Source: Planctomycetaceae bacterium | Lineage (GTDB): Bacteria; Planctomycetota; Planctomycetia; Planctomycetales; Planctomycetaceae | NCBI GenBank assembly: GCA_016795145.1 | Contig: JAEUII010000035.1 | Coordinates: 1-64,000 of the forward strand | Direction: 5' to 3' | Length of the DNA: 64,000 nucleotides | Program-made: the position numbers and the translations under genes | The notes under the pieces: model-generated | Database searches by the model: none | What the model was told of the DNA's origin: nothing | Seen by the model: only the letters and a program-made list of their open reading frames with translations | Shown here: piece after piece, positions 1-7,478 of the stretch | How positions within the stretch are numbered: the stretch's first letter is position 1 | Layout: every line of letters begins with the position of its first letter

Positions 1-816
1 GTGGCTTTTACAAAACTCGGAGATCGCCGCGAGCTCGACATTGCTTATCTTTTTACTTCCATGGGACAGTTTGGGATTGGAGACCTGGCTGAAGCGTTCA
101 GGGATTCAAGATGGCTGTTCGATTCGTGTGTCCGACGTGGAGATCAGCTCTACGCGGCATGGGCAGTATGTTCACTAGCCCGATGTGCGCGAGGTCGCAT
201 TGCTTTTGACGAGCTTCTGAATTGCGTCAGCATTCTTCCGGGGAATCATCTTGCTGCCACCGCTGCATTTATGGCGGAAGCTCATTGGCATACCTTTCAT
301 AAGCGTTCTGCTTTGGCGCTGGAGGCCATGGAGCAAGCGTGGGCGATCTGCGTCAAAAACTATTACATAGTAACCACCAACACGAACGTGTTGTGCCAGC
401 TCGTCACTTGTCTGCGTTTGCATGCGGAGGCTCTTGAGAAAAATGGCGATGCCGGCGCGGTTGCTGTCCGACGGCGATTTGACAAGATGGCGCGGTGGGC
501 AAAGCGACTGTCCTGGCTGTTGCCACCAGAGCGACCGCATGCACTGCGGGAACTGAGTCTGCGGTATGCTCATCGTGGCAAACTGGCGACCGCACATCGC
601 CTTGCCGCTTCCAGCTGCACAGCCGCTGAAGCCATGGACGCCCGTTACGAATACGCTCAGTCCCTGCTTGTCATGGGCCAGATCGGTAAGCAGCTGAACC
701 TGCCTGAGGCTGAGAGCCAGATCAGCAAGGCACAGTCCACGATTCAGGAGATCGAAGCGGCGGTTGATGCGGAACTGAATGCACCATTGAACCAAAGCCT
801 GTCAGTACAAGACTGA
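1..816 (+). CDS. C-terminal part of a TPR-type regulatory protein (5' end outside window)
   Basis: The frame is open from base 1 and runs 271 codons to a TGA at 814-816, so the N-terminus is probably outside the window; the GTG at base 1 is simply the first codon. The sequence is almost wholly alpha-helical, with Ala/Leu/Arg-rich pairs of helices about 34-40 residues apart, as in TPR/MalT-like arrays. Such tails end large planctomycete proteins that carry a Ser/Thr kinase or a STAND-type ATPase domain upstream. That identification is inference, because no catalytic domain is inside the window. A small membrane protein follows 13 bases downstream. Confidence 0.6.
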   Translation: MAFTKLGDRRELDIAYLFTSMGQFGIGDLAEAFRDSRWLFDSCVRRGDQLYAAWAVCSLARCARGRIAFDELLNCVSILPGNHLAATAAFMAEAHWHTFHKRSALALEAMEQAWAICVKNYYIVTTNTNVLCQLVTCLRLHAEALEKNGDAGAVAVRRRFDKMARWAKRLSWLLPPERPHALRELSLRYAHRGKLATAHRLAASSCTAAEAMDARYEYAQSLLVMGQIGKQLNLPEAESQISKAQSTIQEIEAAVDAELNAPLNQSLSVQD

Positions 817-829
817 GAGCTTTTCGTCT

Positions 830-1135
830 ATGGGCAAGCTGCTCATCATTCTGATTCTGATTGTGGCAGTTCCTGCTCTTCTCATTGGACTCCTCGTGGG
901 CAGTCGAACCGGGCGAGTCTGGCCTGTTGTTTTTTCTGCACTGTTTTGGGCTTCCATCGGAACAATTGGAGGCATCGTCCTTGGCTGGCAGTTGCTCCCA
1001 TTCAGCCTGGCAGGTGGGCCACATGGAGGCGCTGCGGCTGCACACCTTGGGAAATCAATCCTTTGCGGGCTTGCTGGATCGGTGATCTGCGCTCTCGTGG
1101 GGGTGGCGACTGCCGCGAAGTCCAGAGGGCAGTAG
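830..1135 (+). CDS. small hypothetical membrane protein
   Basis: This 101-residue protein begins with a hydrophobic segment (about residues 4-24), followed by two further Gly/Ala/Leu-rich hydrophobic stretches (about 31-61 and 73-95), so two to three membrane helices are likely. It starts 13 bases after the preceding stop codon and could be co-transcribed with it. No family is recognised. The hydrophobic pattern supports a real gene over competing frames, which are polar and irregular. Confidence 0.55.
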   Translation: MGKLLIILILIVAVPALLIGLLVGSRTGRVWPVVFSALFWASIGTIGGIVLGWQLLPFSLAGGPHGGAAAAHLGKSILCGLAGSVICALVGVATAAKSRGQ

Positions 1136-1205
1136 CGAGAGGTTTCGATTTCAGACGATCAGGTTGACCTACGCGTTTGAGGATGCGGGGAACAACACTT
1201 TGGAG

Positions 1206-1490
1206 TCAGCAATCATCACATCGCGGTATCACATCCCAGTCGAAGCGGGTATCGACGGCGGTTGGTTTGATGTCGCCGCGACGCATTCCGATCTGCATGC
1301 ACTTCTCTTCATAGGTTTCCCACAGAATTCCCGTCCCTCGATCATCGATGGTGGCTTCAAGGCGCTGGAGCTGGCCGACGCGAATGGCGTGGTCGTACCA
1401 GGGATTCTCCGACAGGAATCTCTCCATGGTCTTAGCGACAATTTCATTCGACGGGTTCGGATTTTCATGGTCCGCGATGCAGTATGTGCA
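1206..1490 (-). pseudogene. orphan protein-coding-like fragment, 5' truncated
   Basis: On the minus strand an open frame begins directly after an in-frame stop at 1491-1493 and runs to a TGA at 1206-1208. It encodes about 94 residues with balanced, native-looking composition (for example LEATIDDRGTG and WETYEEKCMQIGMRRGD). The first ATG is at 1427 and would leave only 73 residues, and coding-like sequence continues upstream of it to the stop. Its upstream edge coincides with the place where recognisable desaturase sequence begins on the opposite strand. I read it as the 3' remnant of a gene cut by a rearrangement; the family is not recognised. The alternative is an intact 73-residue gene starting at 1427. 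Confidence 0.4.
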
Positions 1491-1758
1491 TCACTTTGGA
1501 ACCGAACGGCACGTGTTACGCGGGACTCGCAACGTGTGGCTGTTTGGCCCAATTGATCTTCTCTGGCTCAATCACAACTGGCATCTTGCCCATCACGAGG
1601 AACCAACAGTCCCGTGGATCTACCTTCCGCAGCTGAGCGCAGAGAGGAATGAAACCGAAAGAACATTCCTGGTCGGCCAGTACCTGAAGATGTGGCGAGG
1701 ACCGCGGAAGACCGATGAACATGTCGAGAACAAGTTTGCCGGAAAGATCATTCAGTGA
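1477..1758 (+). pseudogene. 5'-truncated fatty-acid desaturase / carotene-hydroxylase-type protein
   Basis: From the ATG at 1477 the frame encodes 93 residues with a clear C-terminal desaturase part: HHFGTERHV, then GTRNVW, then the histidine box LNHNWHLAHH followed by a PWIYLP segment. This is the order seen at the C-terminus of di-iron membrane desaturases and carotenoid hydroxylases. The earlier histidine boxes and the membrane helices are absent. The frame stays open upstream to about 1348, but that stretch does not resemble the family. Full enzymes are about 250-350 residues, so this should be non-functional alone. Its stop overlaps the GTG start of the PAP2 gene, which implies the two were once one operon. 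Confidence 0.7.
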
Positions 1759-2417
1759 CGGATCTGTCGCCAGCGTCATCAGAAGATACACGTCTGTTTG
1801 CTTTTCCGTCAGCGAGACTCGCGCTGGGCTCATTCGTTTCAGCGCTGTTTCTGTCTTCTCTGTTTGGTGTTGTCTACGGAGGTGCCGACTATCTGACGGC
1901 GATGCGCACGAAGCATGTCCGCATCGACTTTTCCTTTGAACAGAACATTCCGTTTATTCCGGAACTAAGTCCAGTTTACTCCTCACTGTATGTGCTGTTT
2001 CTGTTTGTCCCGTTCGTGCTGCGGAGTACCCAACAGCTAAGGTCGTACGTTTTTGCGATGACAGCGATGACTCTAGTTGCAGGAGTTTGTTTTCTCCTGA
2101 TCTCGGCGCGGCTTGGATTTGTCTCGCCACCAGTCGATCAAGTGCTGCCGTTTTCATTCCGGATCGCTGATCAGCTGAACCTGACCTACAACCCATGTCC
2201 GTCACTTCATGCAGCGTACGCCGTTTTTCATGCACAGATTTTTGGCTGTCGCGCCAGGCAGCCCTGGCTGTTTCACCTTTGGGCGTTCGCGATTGCTGCA
2301 GCAGCATGGTTCACACATCAACATCATCTGGTTGATCTGCTGGCTGGAGCACTGCTTGGGATCAGTGGAGGAGCCGTTTACAACTCACTCTGCCGCCGCA
2401 CCGCGCCGCATCGGTAA
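1755..2417 (+). CDS. PAP2-superfamily phosphatase, membrane bound
   Basis: This is a 220-residue integral membrane protein with about five to six hydrophobic helices (first at about residues 24-42). It carries the lipid-phosphatase signature of the PAP2 / inositol-phosphoryl-transferase-like branch: CPSLHAAYA at about 148-156 and THQHHLVD at about 187-194, which supply the catalytic histidines and aspartate. Family members remove or transfer phosphate on isoprenoid or glycerolipid phosphates at the membrane. It starts at GTG 1755, overlapping the stop of the desaturase remnant by 4 bases, so coupling to that gene is ancestral. The substrate cannot be told from sequence. Confidence 0.82.
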   Translation: MTDLSPASSEDTRLFAFPSARLALGSFVSALFLSSLFGVVYGGADYLTAMRTKHVRIDFSFEQNIPFIPELSPVYSSLYVLFLFVPFVLRSTQQLRSYVFAMTAMTLVAGVCFLLISARLGFVSPPVDQVLPFSFRIADQLNLTYNPCPSLHAAYAVFHAQIFGCRARQPWLFHLWAFAIAAAAWFTHQHHLVDLLAGALLGISGGAVYNSLCRRTAPHR

Positions 2418-2509
2418 CGCTGCTTTGTTGTCCAGGGTCTCTGGCGGCCGTCGATAACGCTGATTATTCTACCAGACTTCTACCACACTGACACGCACTG
2501 AGGTTCACA

Positions 2510-3121
2510 ATGGGATATCGTTTCTTTGCCCTGCTGTTGATTCTCAACGCCGTCACCGCTTCTGAACTTCTCGCACAGACGCCAACGCGAGGGGCCATTG
2601 CGAGGCAGCAATTCAACCAGGTCTTCGTGAAGGTGATTGTGCCCGTCACTGAGCGTACGCCAAAACAGGATGGACCAGTCGTTGAGTCGTGGGTTTCGAA
2701 GCAACTCAAGGAGGCGGGGCAGTCAGAGTATTTCGCTGTCACGAACTGGGTACCTGTCTGTGACGGGCTGCTTGCGGATGATGATGTCAACAACGACATC
2801 TGGAATGGTAAACTTTTCGGCAGGAGAACGGGAAACTTCTGCCCTGTTGGTGGCGACCTGCCCGAGCGCAAAGATGGTCGCGTGGTGGTTCTCGCTAATG
2901 GCTGGGATCCAGGCGGTGGACACGAAGCGAGAGTGGAACTGTTGGACGAACCGGGGACTCGAACCGTCGAACCGGTGCTGCCATCTAATGCCAGAAAAGA
3001 CAGAACGCGGACTGAAGGCGTGAAGCCGATTGCCTATGTGGCCATCCTGATAGGTCCACCACCTTCGGCATCTATCGCATCACAAATCAACGTCAAATCG
3101 ACCGAACAAAAAGGGCACTGA
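2510..3121 (+). CDS. hypothetical secreted protein
   Basis: The 203-residue product begins with a clear Sec-type signal peptide (hydrophobic residues about 5-17, probable cleavage near residue 23 after the ELLA segment). The mature part is hydrophilic with no motif I recognise. The start ATG at 2510 follows an untranslated gap of about 90 bases after the PAP2 gene. The frame is the only long one in the region with a signal peptide, which is the main support for coding. The Thr/Lys/Arg-rich tail after about residue 150 looks poorly ordered. Confidence 0.6.
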   Translation: MGYRFFALLLILNAVTASELLAQTPTRGAIARQQFNQVFVKVIVPVTERTPKQDGPVVESWVSKQLKEAGQSEYFAVTNWVPVCDGLLADDDVNNDIWNGKLFGRRTGNFCPVGGDLPERKDGRVVVLANGWDPGGGHEARVELLDEPGTRTVEPVLPSNARKDRTRTEGVKPIAYVAILIGPPPSASIASQINVKSTEQKGH

Positions 3122-3417
3122 ATTTGACGGCGGCGAACAAGGTCGATGGCTTTCGCATCTCTTGTTTCCAAGCAAATGTAGGATGGCTGCCCTCAGCCGT
3201 CCCGCCCTGGGTAACACAGGCAAAGCCTGAGACGCGCAGCGGCCGGAAGCCAAAGGGACAGCGAACAAATCACAGTTGACCCACATCCCGTAATACCACG
3301 CCCACACTTCGGCTTCCGGCGCCTGCGGCACACGCACTGCGTACGTGCTACCCCGGGTGCGACGCTAATGCTCAAGCGGGCCCGGAAACGCGCGAGATCA
3401 TTTGCCCCGATTTGCTC

Positions 3418-3463
3418 TGCCTTATTCGCGTGTATTCGCGTCCATTCGCGGTTTCAAAATCAC
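3418..3463 (+). repeat. intergenic repeat, CATTCGCGG type, copy 1
   Basis: This 46-base block has the iterated core ATTCGCGT(G/C)(T/C)ATTCGCG followed by GTTTCAAAATCAC. It matches positions 3881-3925 at nearly every base. Confidence 0.8.
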
Positions 3464-3707
3464 CTTGCCAGGTTCTGGCGGTTCCAACCCGCGCTGGAAT
3501 GGCGGACCAAAGGGCGATAATCGGGAACGAGGGAGTTGGCCGAAAGAAACGAAAGAAGAAAGGGCAAAAGGAGGACGGGATTTTTTCGTTCCTTTCGGCC
3601 GCGTTAGTACTCAATGAGAATCAAGGAGCGACGGAAAATCGCAATCAGGGGACTGACGTCACCCCGCTCGCCTTTTTTCTTGACACTCATTTTTTGTCTG
3701 ACGCATC

Positions 3708-3750
3708 TTCCATCCGCGTCAATCTGCGTTCATCCGCGGTTACGAAATCA
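3708..3750 (+). repeat. intergenic repeat, CATTCGCGG type, diverged copy
   Basis: CATCCGCGTCAATCTGCG followed by TTCATCCGCGGTTACGAAAT follows the same internal rhythm as the copies at 3418 and 3881, with several substitutions. Confidence 0.55.
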
Positions 3751-3880
3751 TGGCAGGCTGATACCAGTGTGGAACGACACTCCTTGGCGGCATCTCGCGT
3801 CGGAGACACGAGCCACATTGCGTTGCGAATTGGTGCTTCCGCCGGTGCGGGACCGACGGAAGCGTGAACGAGTTTGTTTT

Positions 3881-3925
3881 GCCCTATTCGCGTGCATTCG
3901 CGTCCATTCGCGGTTTCAAAATCAC
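3881..3925 (+). repeat. intergenic repeat, CATTCGCGG type, copy 2
   Basis: This is a near-identical copy of 3418-3463, offset by about 462 bases. The similarity continues downstream (GTTCC...GCGCGGGAATGG, then GGGCGAAGATGGCGAACGAG), showing that the duplicated unit is longer than this core. Confidence 0.8.
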
Positions 3926-4203
3926 GTTGCTGGGTTCCCGCAGTTCCCGCATGCGCGGGAATGGTGGGCCAAGGGGCGAAGATGGCGAACGAGGTGGGTG
4001 GCCGGAAGAGATGGCGAGTAACGGATGCAGAAGGAATCGCATGGGTACCGGTGGGTTGACACCGCACCGCTCGCCATATTTTTGCCCAACATTTTTTTGT
4101 CCGAACAACAAATCGCACTAAGGGGACTGACGTCGCCCTGCTGGCTTTGGCTTTTGTTGCTCCACTTTTCTTGAGGAGGCGCGGAACTTGGGATGTGGCG
4201 CGG

Positions 4204-4263
4204 CCCTCCCCCGAACTTGCTGGCGCTCGTTCGACCCCTCCCAAACTTCGTTTGGGAGGGGAG
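4204..4263 (-). repeat. 60-bp palindromic repeat family B, copy 1
   Basis: It contains the perfect hairpin CCCTCCCAAAC-TTC-GTTTGGGAGGG next to the conserved arm CTTGCTGGCGCTCGTTCGA. It lies 50 bases beyond the selO stop codon. Other copies are at 22447, 34558, 36441 and 42583. Confidence 0.88.
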
Positions 4264-4313
4264 TTATGAGAGGATTAGGATTAAGGTTAAGATTAGGATT
4301 AAGATCGTGAGAA

Positions 4314-5924
4314 TTAGGAGCTGCAGGAGAGCATGGAGCAGCCGGCGCGGTGGCGGGCCCAGTCGGGGCGTTTTTGTGCGAGATGGTCTTTTTCGGGCTG
4401 GTCGTCATAAGGACGCTGCAGAACCTGAAGCAACTCTTCGATCAGTCCGTTGTCGCCCTGTTCGGCTCGATCAATGGCCAGCTGTGCCAGATAGTTTCGA
4501 AGCACGAACTTCGGATTGACTCGCGCCATTGACGCTCGGCGATGGTCGTCAGTGATTGCCAACGATTGAAGTGCGGTGCGGTACTCCAGGAGCCACGCTT
4601 TCAGTGTTTGTCGATAAGTGTCCGTTGCCTGGTCCGGGCGATACCACGACGACCCAAGTTCGTCGATCACAGCTTCCCATTCGTTCGATGAAGACTCGGC
4701 AGTGAGAGTATCCAGCCGAACATTCCCCAACGTTCGATAGAAGATGGTCATATCAGTTTCGATGGTGCTCAGGATCTCCAGCAGTTTCCCGGACAACTCA
4801 GAAACTTCTTCCGGGACATTGTTTGGAAGTCCCAGCTTGGCGTTCATCATCGCAGAAACTTCGGCATTGAAGTGCGACGTGTAAAGATCGATCCCGGCCT
4901 GCAGAGGCTCAACGCCGGGAAACACGGTTGCGAGCGAGTTGGCCAGTTGAATCAAATTCCACAGGGCGATCTGCGGCTGCTGGGCGAAGGCATAACGACG
5001 ACCGGAAGCGTCAGTTGTGTTGGGAGTCCAGTCAGGATCGTAATTCTCCAGCCAACCATACGGGCCGTAATCAATCGTGAGCCCCAGAATCGACATGTTG
5101 TCCGTGTTCATAACGCCGTGAACAAATCCAACTCGCATCCAGTGAACGATCATGTCGGCCGTACGGCGGCACACTTCATGAAACCAGCGCGTCCGAGTTT
5201 CCGCAGACGCGGGATCAGTCCACTGAAAGTCATGCACAATCGTGTGATCAATCAGCTTGTTCAGGATTTCCCGTTCACTGCGAGCCGCAAGAATCTGAAA
5301 GTTGCCAAACCGAGTGAACGACGGAGCGACTCGACAGACTACAGCACCGGGTTCCCGCTGAGGATTCCCGTCGTAGAACATATCACGAACAACCTGTTCG
5401 CCGGTCGTCACCAGACTGAGTGCTCGTGTCGTTGGGACACCAAGCCAGTGCATCGCTTCGCTGCAAAGAAACTCGCGTACGGAAGATCGAAGAACGGCGA
5501 GCCCGTCGGCGGTTCGAGAATACGGAGTGGGGCCGGCTCCCTTAAGCTGCAGCGTCCAATATTCACCTGCAGCGTTCTTAACCTCCCCGAGATTGATGGC
5601 TCGCCCGTCACCTAACTGACCGGCCCAGTTTCCAAACTGATGGCCCCCGTAGCACATCGCGAATGGATCCATTCCATCAACGACCACGTTGCCTCCCAGC
5701 ACGCGTGCGAGTTCGTCGGCGTGACTTCCGGGAATCGCCGGCAGTCCCAGCCGGATCGCCATATCCGACGACCATCCGATCAACTTCGGCGATGCCACAG
5801 GAGTCGGCTTCACTCGCGAATAGCACGCACCACGAACGGGCCGACGACGATTGGACGAATCCGGATCGGCAGGCAGCTCGCGAGTAAATCGGTTGTCAAA
5901 CACGAGTCCCGAGAAAACGGACAT
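4314..5924 (-). CDS. selO: protein adenylyltransferase SelO (YdiU family)
   Basis: This 536-residue pseudokinase-fold enzyme is expected to transfer AMP from ATP to protein Ser/Thr/Tyr side chains, in a redox-linked role. Family marks are visible: YGGHQFGNWAGQLGDGRA (about 92-109), QLKGAGPTPYSR with the ATP-contacting lysine (about 126-137), HGVMNTDNMS (about 269-278) and DYGPYGW with the metal-binding aspartate (about 285-291). The C-terminus ends SCSS, with cysteine where vertebrate SelO has selenocysteine. Length fits the family. ATG 5924 is preferred over the GTG at 5933 because AAAGGAG lies 8 bases upstream of it. It stands alone, with hisC starting beyond a repeat-bearing gap. Confidence 0.95.
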   Translation of the reverse strand: MSVFSGLVFDNRFTRELPADPDSSNRRRPVRGACYSRVKPTPVASPKLIGWSSDMAIRLGLPAIPGSHADELARVLGGNVVVDGMDPFAMCYGGHQFGNWAGQLGDGRAINLGEVKNAAGEYWTLQLKGAGPTPYSRTADGLAVLRSSVREFLCSEAMHWLGVPTTRALSLVTTGEQVVRDMFYDGNPQREPGAVVCRVAPSFTRFGNFQILAARSEREILNKLIDHTIVHDFQWTDPASAETRTRWFHEVCRRTADMIVHWMRVGFVHGVMNTDNMSILGLTIDYGPYGWLENYDPDWTPNTTDASGRRYAFAQQPQIALWNLIQLANSLATVFPGVEPLQAGIDLYTSHFNAEVSAMMNAKLGLPNNVPEEVSELSGKLLEILSTIETDMTIFYRTLGNVRLDTLTAESSSNEWEAVIDELGSSWYRPDQATDTYRQTLKAWLLEYRTALQSLAITDDHRRASMARVNPKFVLRNYLAQLAIDRAEQGDNGLIEELLQVLQRPYDDQPEKDHLAQKRPDWARHRAGCSMLSCSS

Positions 5925-6006
5925 CACAGACACTCCTTTTGCAACCCGACATGTCAGCGAGGGGGGGGACTCGCGACGTTATGGCAGTCATCCCTTGCTG
6001 AAAATC

Positions 6007-6034
6007 ATCCCTCGCTGACGCAGCGGGTTGAGAT
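6007..6034 (+). repeat. 28-bp repeat family C, copy 1
   Basis: ATCCCTCGCTGACGCAGCGG followed by GTTGAGAT. An imperfect palindrome with GCTGACGCAGC at its centre. It belongs to a family also at 6070, 9223, 53705 and 61156, with a shorter relative at 53561; a partial inverted piece lies at about 5945-5963. Confidence 0.85.
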
Positions 6035-6069
6035 GGCGCGACACGCATTGAACACGTGTGCTGACAGTC

Positions 6070-6097
6070 ATCCCTCGCTGACGCAACGGGTTGGGAT
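6070..6097 (+). repeat. 28-bp repeat family C, copy 2
   Basis: It is identical to the reverse complement of 61156-61183 over all 28 bases. It lies 36 bases from copy 1 and just past the hisC stop codon at 6112. Confidence 0.88.
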
Positions 6098-6111
6098 GGC
6101 GCAGCACGAAG

Positions 6112-7212
6112 CTACGTTGCATCGGCGGTCGCTTGAGCAATCACATCCGGCAGCACCGCGAGCACTCGATCGATTTCAGCGTCCGTCCCGATCGTAATTC
6201 GCAGCCCGTCGAGCATCGAGCCGTCCGGATTGCCATCCGGGAATCGCATGTAGCGAACCAGGATCCGGCGCTCTTTTAGTTGCTCATAGATTTCACGATG
6301 GTGGCCGGTGGGATGAGTCACCCAGATAAAATTGGCTTCGCTCGGATGGACACAAAATCCCATTCCGGCCAAGGCTGTCGCCAGCCGGCCGCGTGTCGCA
6401 ATGATCTTCTGGCGATTTGCTTCCATCCATGCCTGGTCTTCCAGTGCCGCGGTGGCAGCGGCGATGGAGATGGCGTCACAGTTGTAGCTGTCCTTCACTT
6501 TTCGCATTCCGTCGATCAGTGACGGATGCGCGATGGCGAATCCAAAGCGAATGCCAGCGAGGCTGTAGGACTTGCTGAAGGTTCGCGTCACCACCAGACG
6601 ATTTTCGAAGCGAGCATCCTTCAGCAGCTCACCCCGATGAGGCTTTGAACAGAAGTCGCCATACGCTTCATCAAGAACCAGAACGCCTTTTTCCGGAAGC
6701 AGCTCGGTCAACTGGTCGGCGGACCAGAGCGTACCCGTTGGCGAATTCGGATTAGGAACGTAGAAGACTCGAAGTGAGCGTCGGAGTTCTGCGGCCTTGG
6801 CCTTGTCCCATTGCCATTGAGAGTTCAACCGCAGTCGAACAACTCCGCAGTCCTGAATCTGAGCGAGCGATTCATACAGCACATAGCTCGGGTACGGATA
6901 CCCGATCGACTGCCCCGCATCGCAGAATGATCGAGTGATGATCGTGAGGTTTTCATCACTGCCGTTCGCGGGAAGAATCCACTCCGGATCCACGTTGAAC
7001 AGAGCGGCTGCCGTGCGTCGAAACGCTGTCGCGTGTGGATCGGGATAGATGTTCAGTCGCCCTTCTGCGGTACGGCGAATCGCATCAATCACGCGAGGCG
7101 ACGGCGGATATGGATTCTCATTGGTGTTCAGCTTGACCCAGCCGGTGTCCTGAGGCTGTTCACCGGGCGCATAGCCGGCCATCCGATCAATGGCAGGTCG
7201 AAACACAGACAT
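6112..7212 (-). CDS. hisC: histidinol-phosphate aminotransferase
   Basis: This is a 366-residue PLP-dependent class I/II aminotransferase. It converts imidazole-acetol phosphate plus glutamate to histidinol phosphate in histidine synthesis, in the cytoplasm. Visible motifs: LNTNENPYPPSP (about 28-39), the PLP-contacting ANGSDE (82-87), NPNSPTG (154-160), DEAY (181-184) and the Schiff-base lysine K214 in TFSKSYSLAG. Length is typical. It is not beside other his genes, so the paralogue problem of HisC-like aminotransferases leaves some doubt about substrate, but the motif set is the canonical HisC one. Confidence 0.92.
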   Translation of the reverse strand: MSVFRPAIDRMAGYAPGEQPQDTGWVKLNTNENPYPPSPRVIDAIRRTAEGRLNIYPDPHATAFRRTAAALFNVDPEWILPANGSDENLTIITRSFCDAGQSIGYPYPSYVLYESLAQIQDCGVVRLRLNSQWQWDKAKAAELRRSLRVFYVPNPNSPTGTLWSADQLTELLPEKGVLVLDEAYGDFCSKPHRGELLKDARFENRLVVTRTFSKSYSLAGIRFGFAIAHPSLIDGMRKVKDSYNCDAISIAAATAALEDQAWMEANRQKIIATRGRLATALAGMGFCVHPSEANFIWVTHPTGHHREIYEQLKERRILVRYMRFPDGNPDGSMLDGLRITIGTDAEIDRVLAVLPDVIAQATADAT

Positions 7213-7411
7213 ACGTGGCTCAGATTTCAGTGGAACGATGGAAGCACGAGATGTGTCAAAGACACCGGGTGCGGAGTTTGAGTTCTGCCCGATGCCGCGA
7301 CAAATGCAACTTCACCGAATCCCTGAATCCGCCGGATTTTCCTGAGTCCACCAAAGAATCGAAGCAGGCGTACGGTGGTTTGAACGATTTGCCTCGTTGG
7401 GACCACCAATG

Positions 7412-7439
7412 AAAAACGCCCGACAGAGCGTCGGGCGTT
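7412..7439 (-). terminator. Rho-independent terminator for the YTV protein gene
   Basis: A perfect 10-bp stem, AACGCCCGAC/GTCGGGCGTT with loop AGAGC (7415-7439), is followed on the minus strand by a run of five T's. It lies 40 bases past the stop codon of the gene at 7479-8786. Confidence 0.88.
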
Positions 7440-7478
7440 ATAGGGTCTCACATTCGGCTTCGGCCAGAGGCTCGCAGA

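Larger units (their letters stand above)
3122..4313. other. gene-free intergenic region made of degenerate repeats
   Basis: This stretch of 1.19 kb has only short frames with low-complexity, arginine-rich translations. It is built from two related copies of a composite unit (about 3418-3660 and 3881-4135). Each has a block containing ATTCGCGTCCATTCGCGG, then a purine-rich stretch with GGGAAC/GGCGAACGAGG, then a GGGGACTGACGTC block. A third, weaker relative lies at 3708-3750. A copy of the 60-bp palindromic repeat family closes the region at 4204-4263. No RNA gene was recognised. Confidence 0.7.

Noticed and set aside
1516-1833. A 105-codon minus-strand frame
   Set aside because: It overlaps the conserved desaturase C-terminus and the PAP2 start on the plus strand and is their shadow.
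2940-2990. A tRNA-like T-arm (GGACTCGAACC) on the minus strand
   Set aside because: The flanking bases do not form a 5-bp T-stem or an acceptor stem, and the segment lies inside a secreted-protein frame.
3418-3925. Possible CRISPR-like array
   Set aside because: Only two good copies separated by about 460 bases with internal tandem structure; there is no regular spacer and no cas gene.
4872-5615. A 247-codon plus-strand frame
   Set aside because: It is antisense to selO, whose motifs are complete; the translation has no family character.
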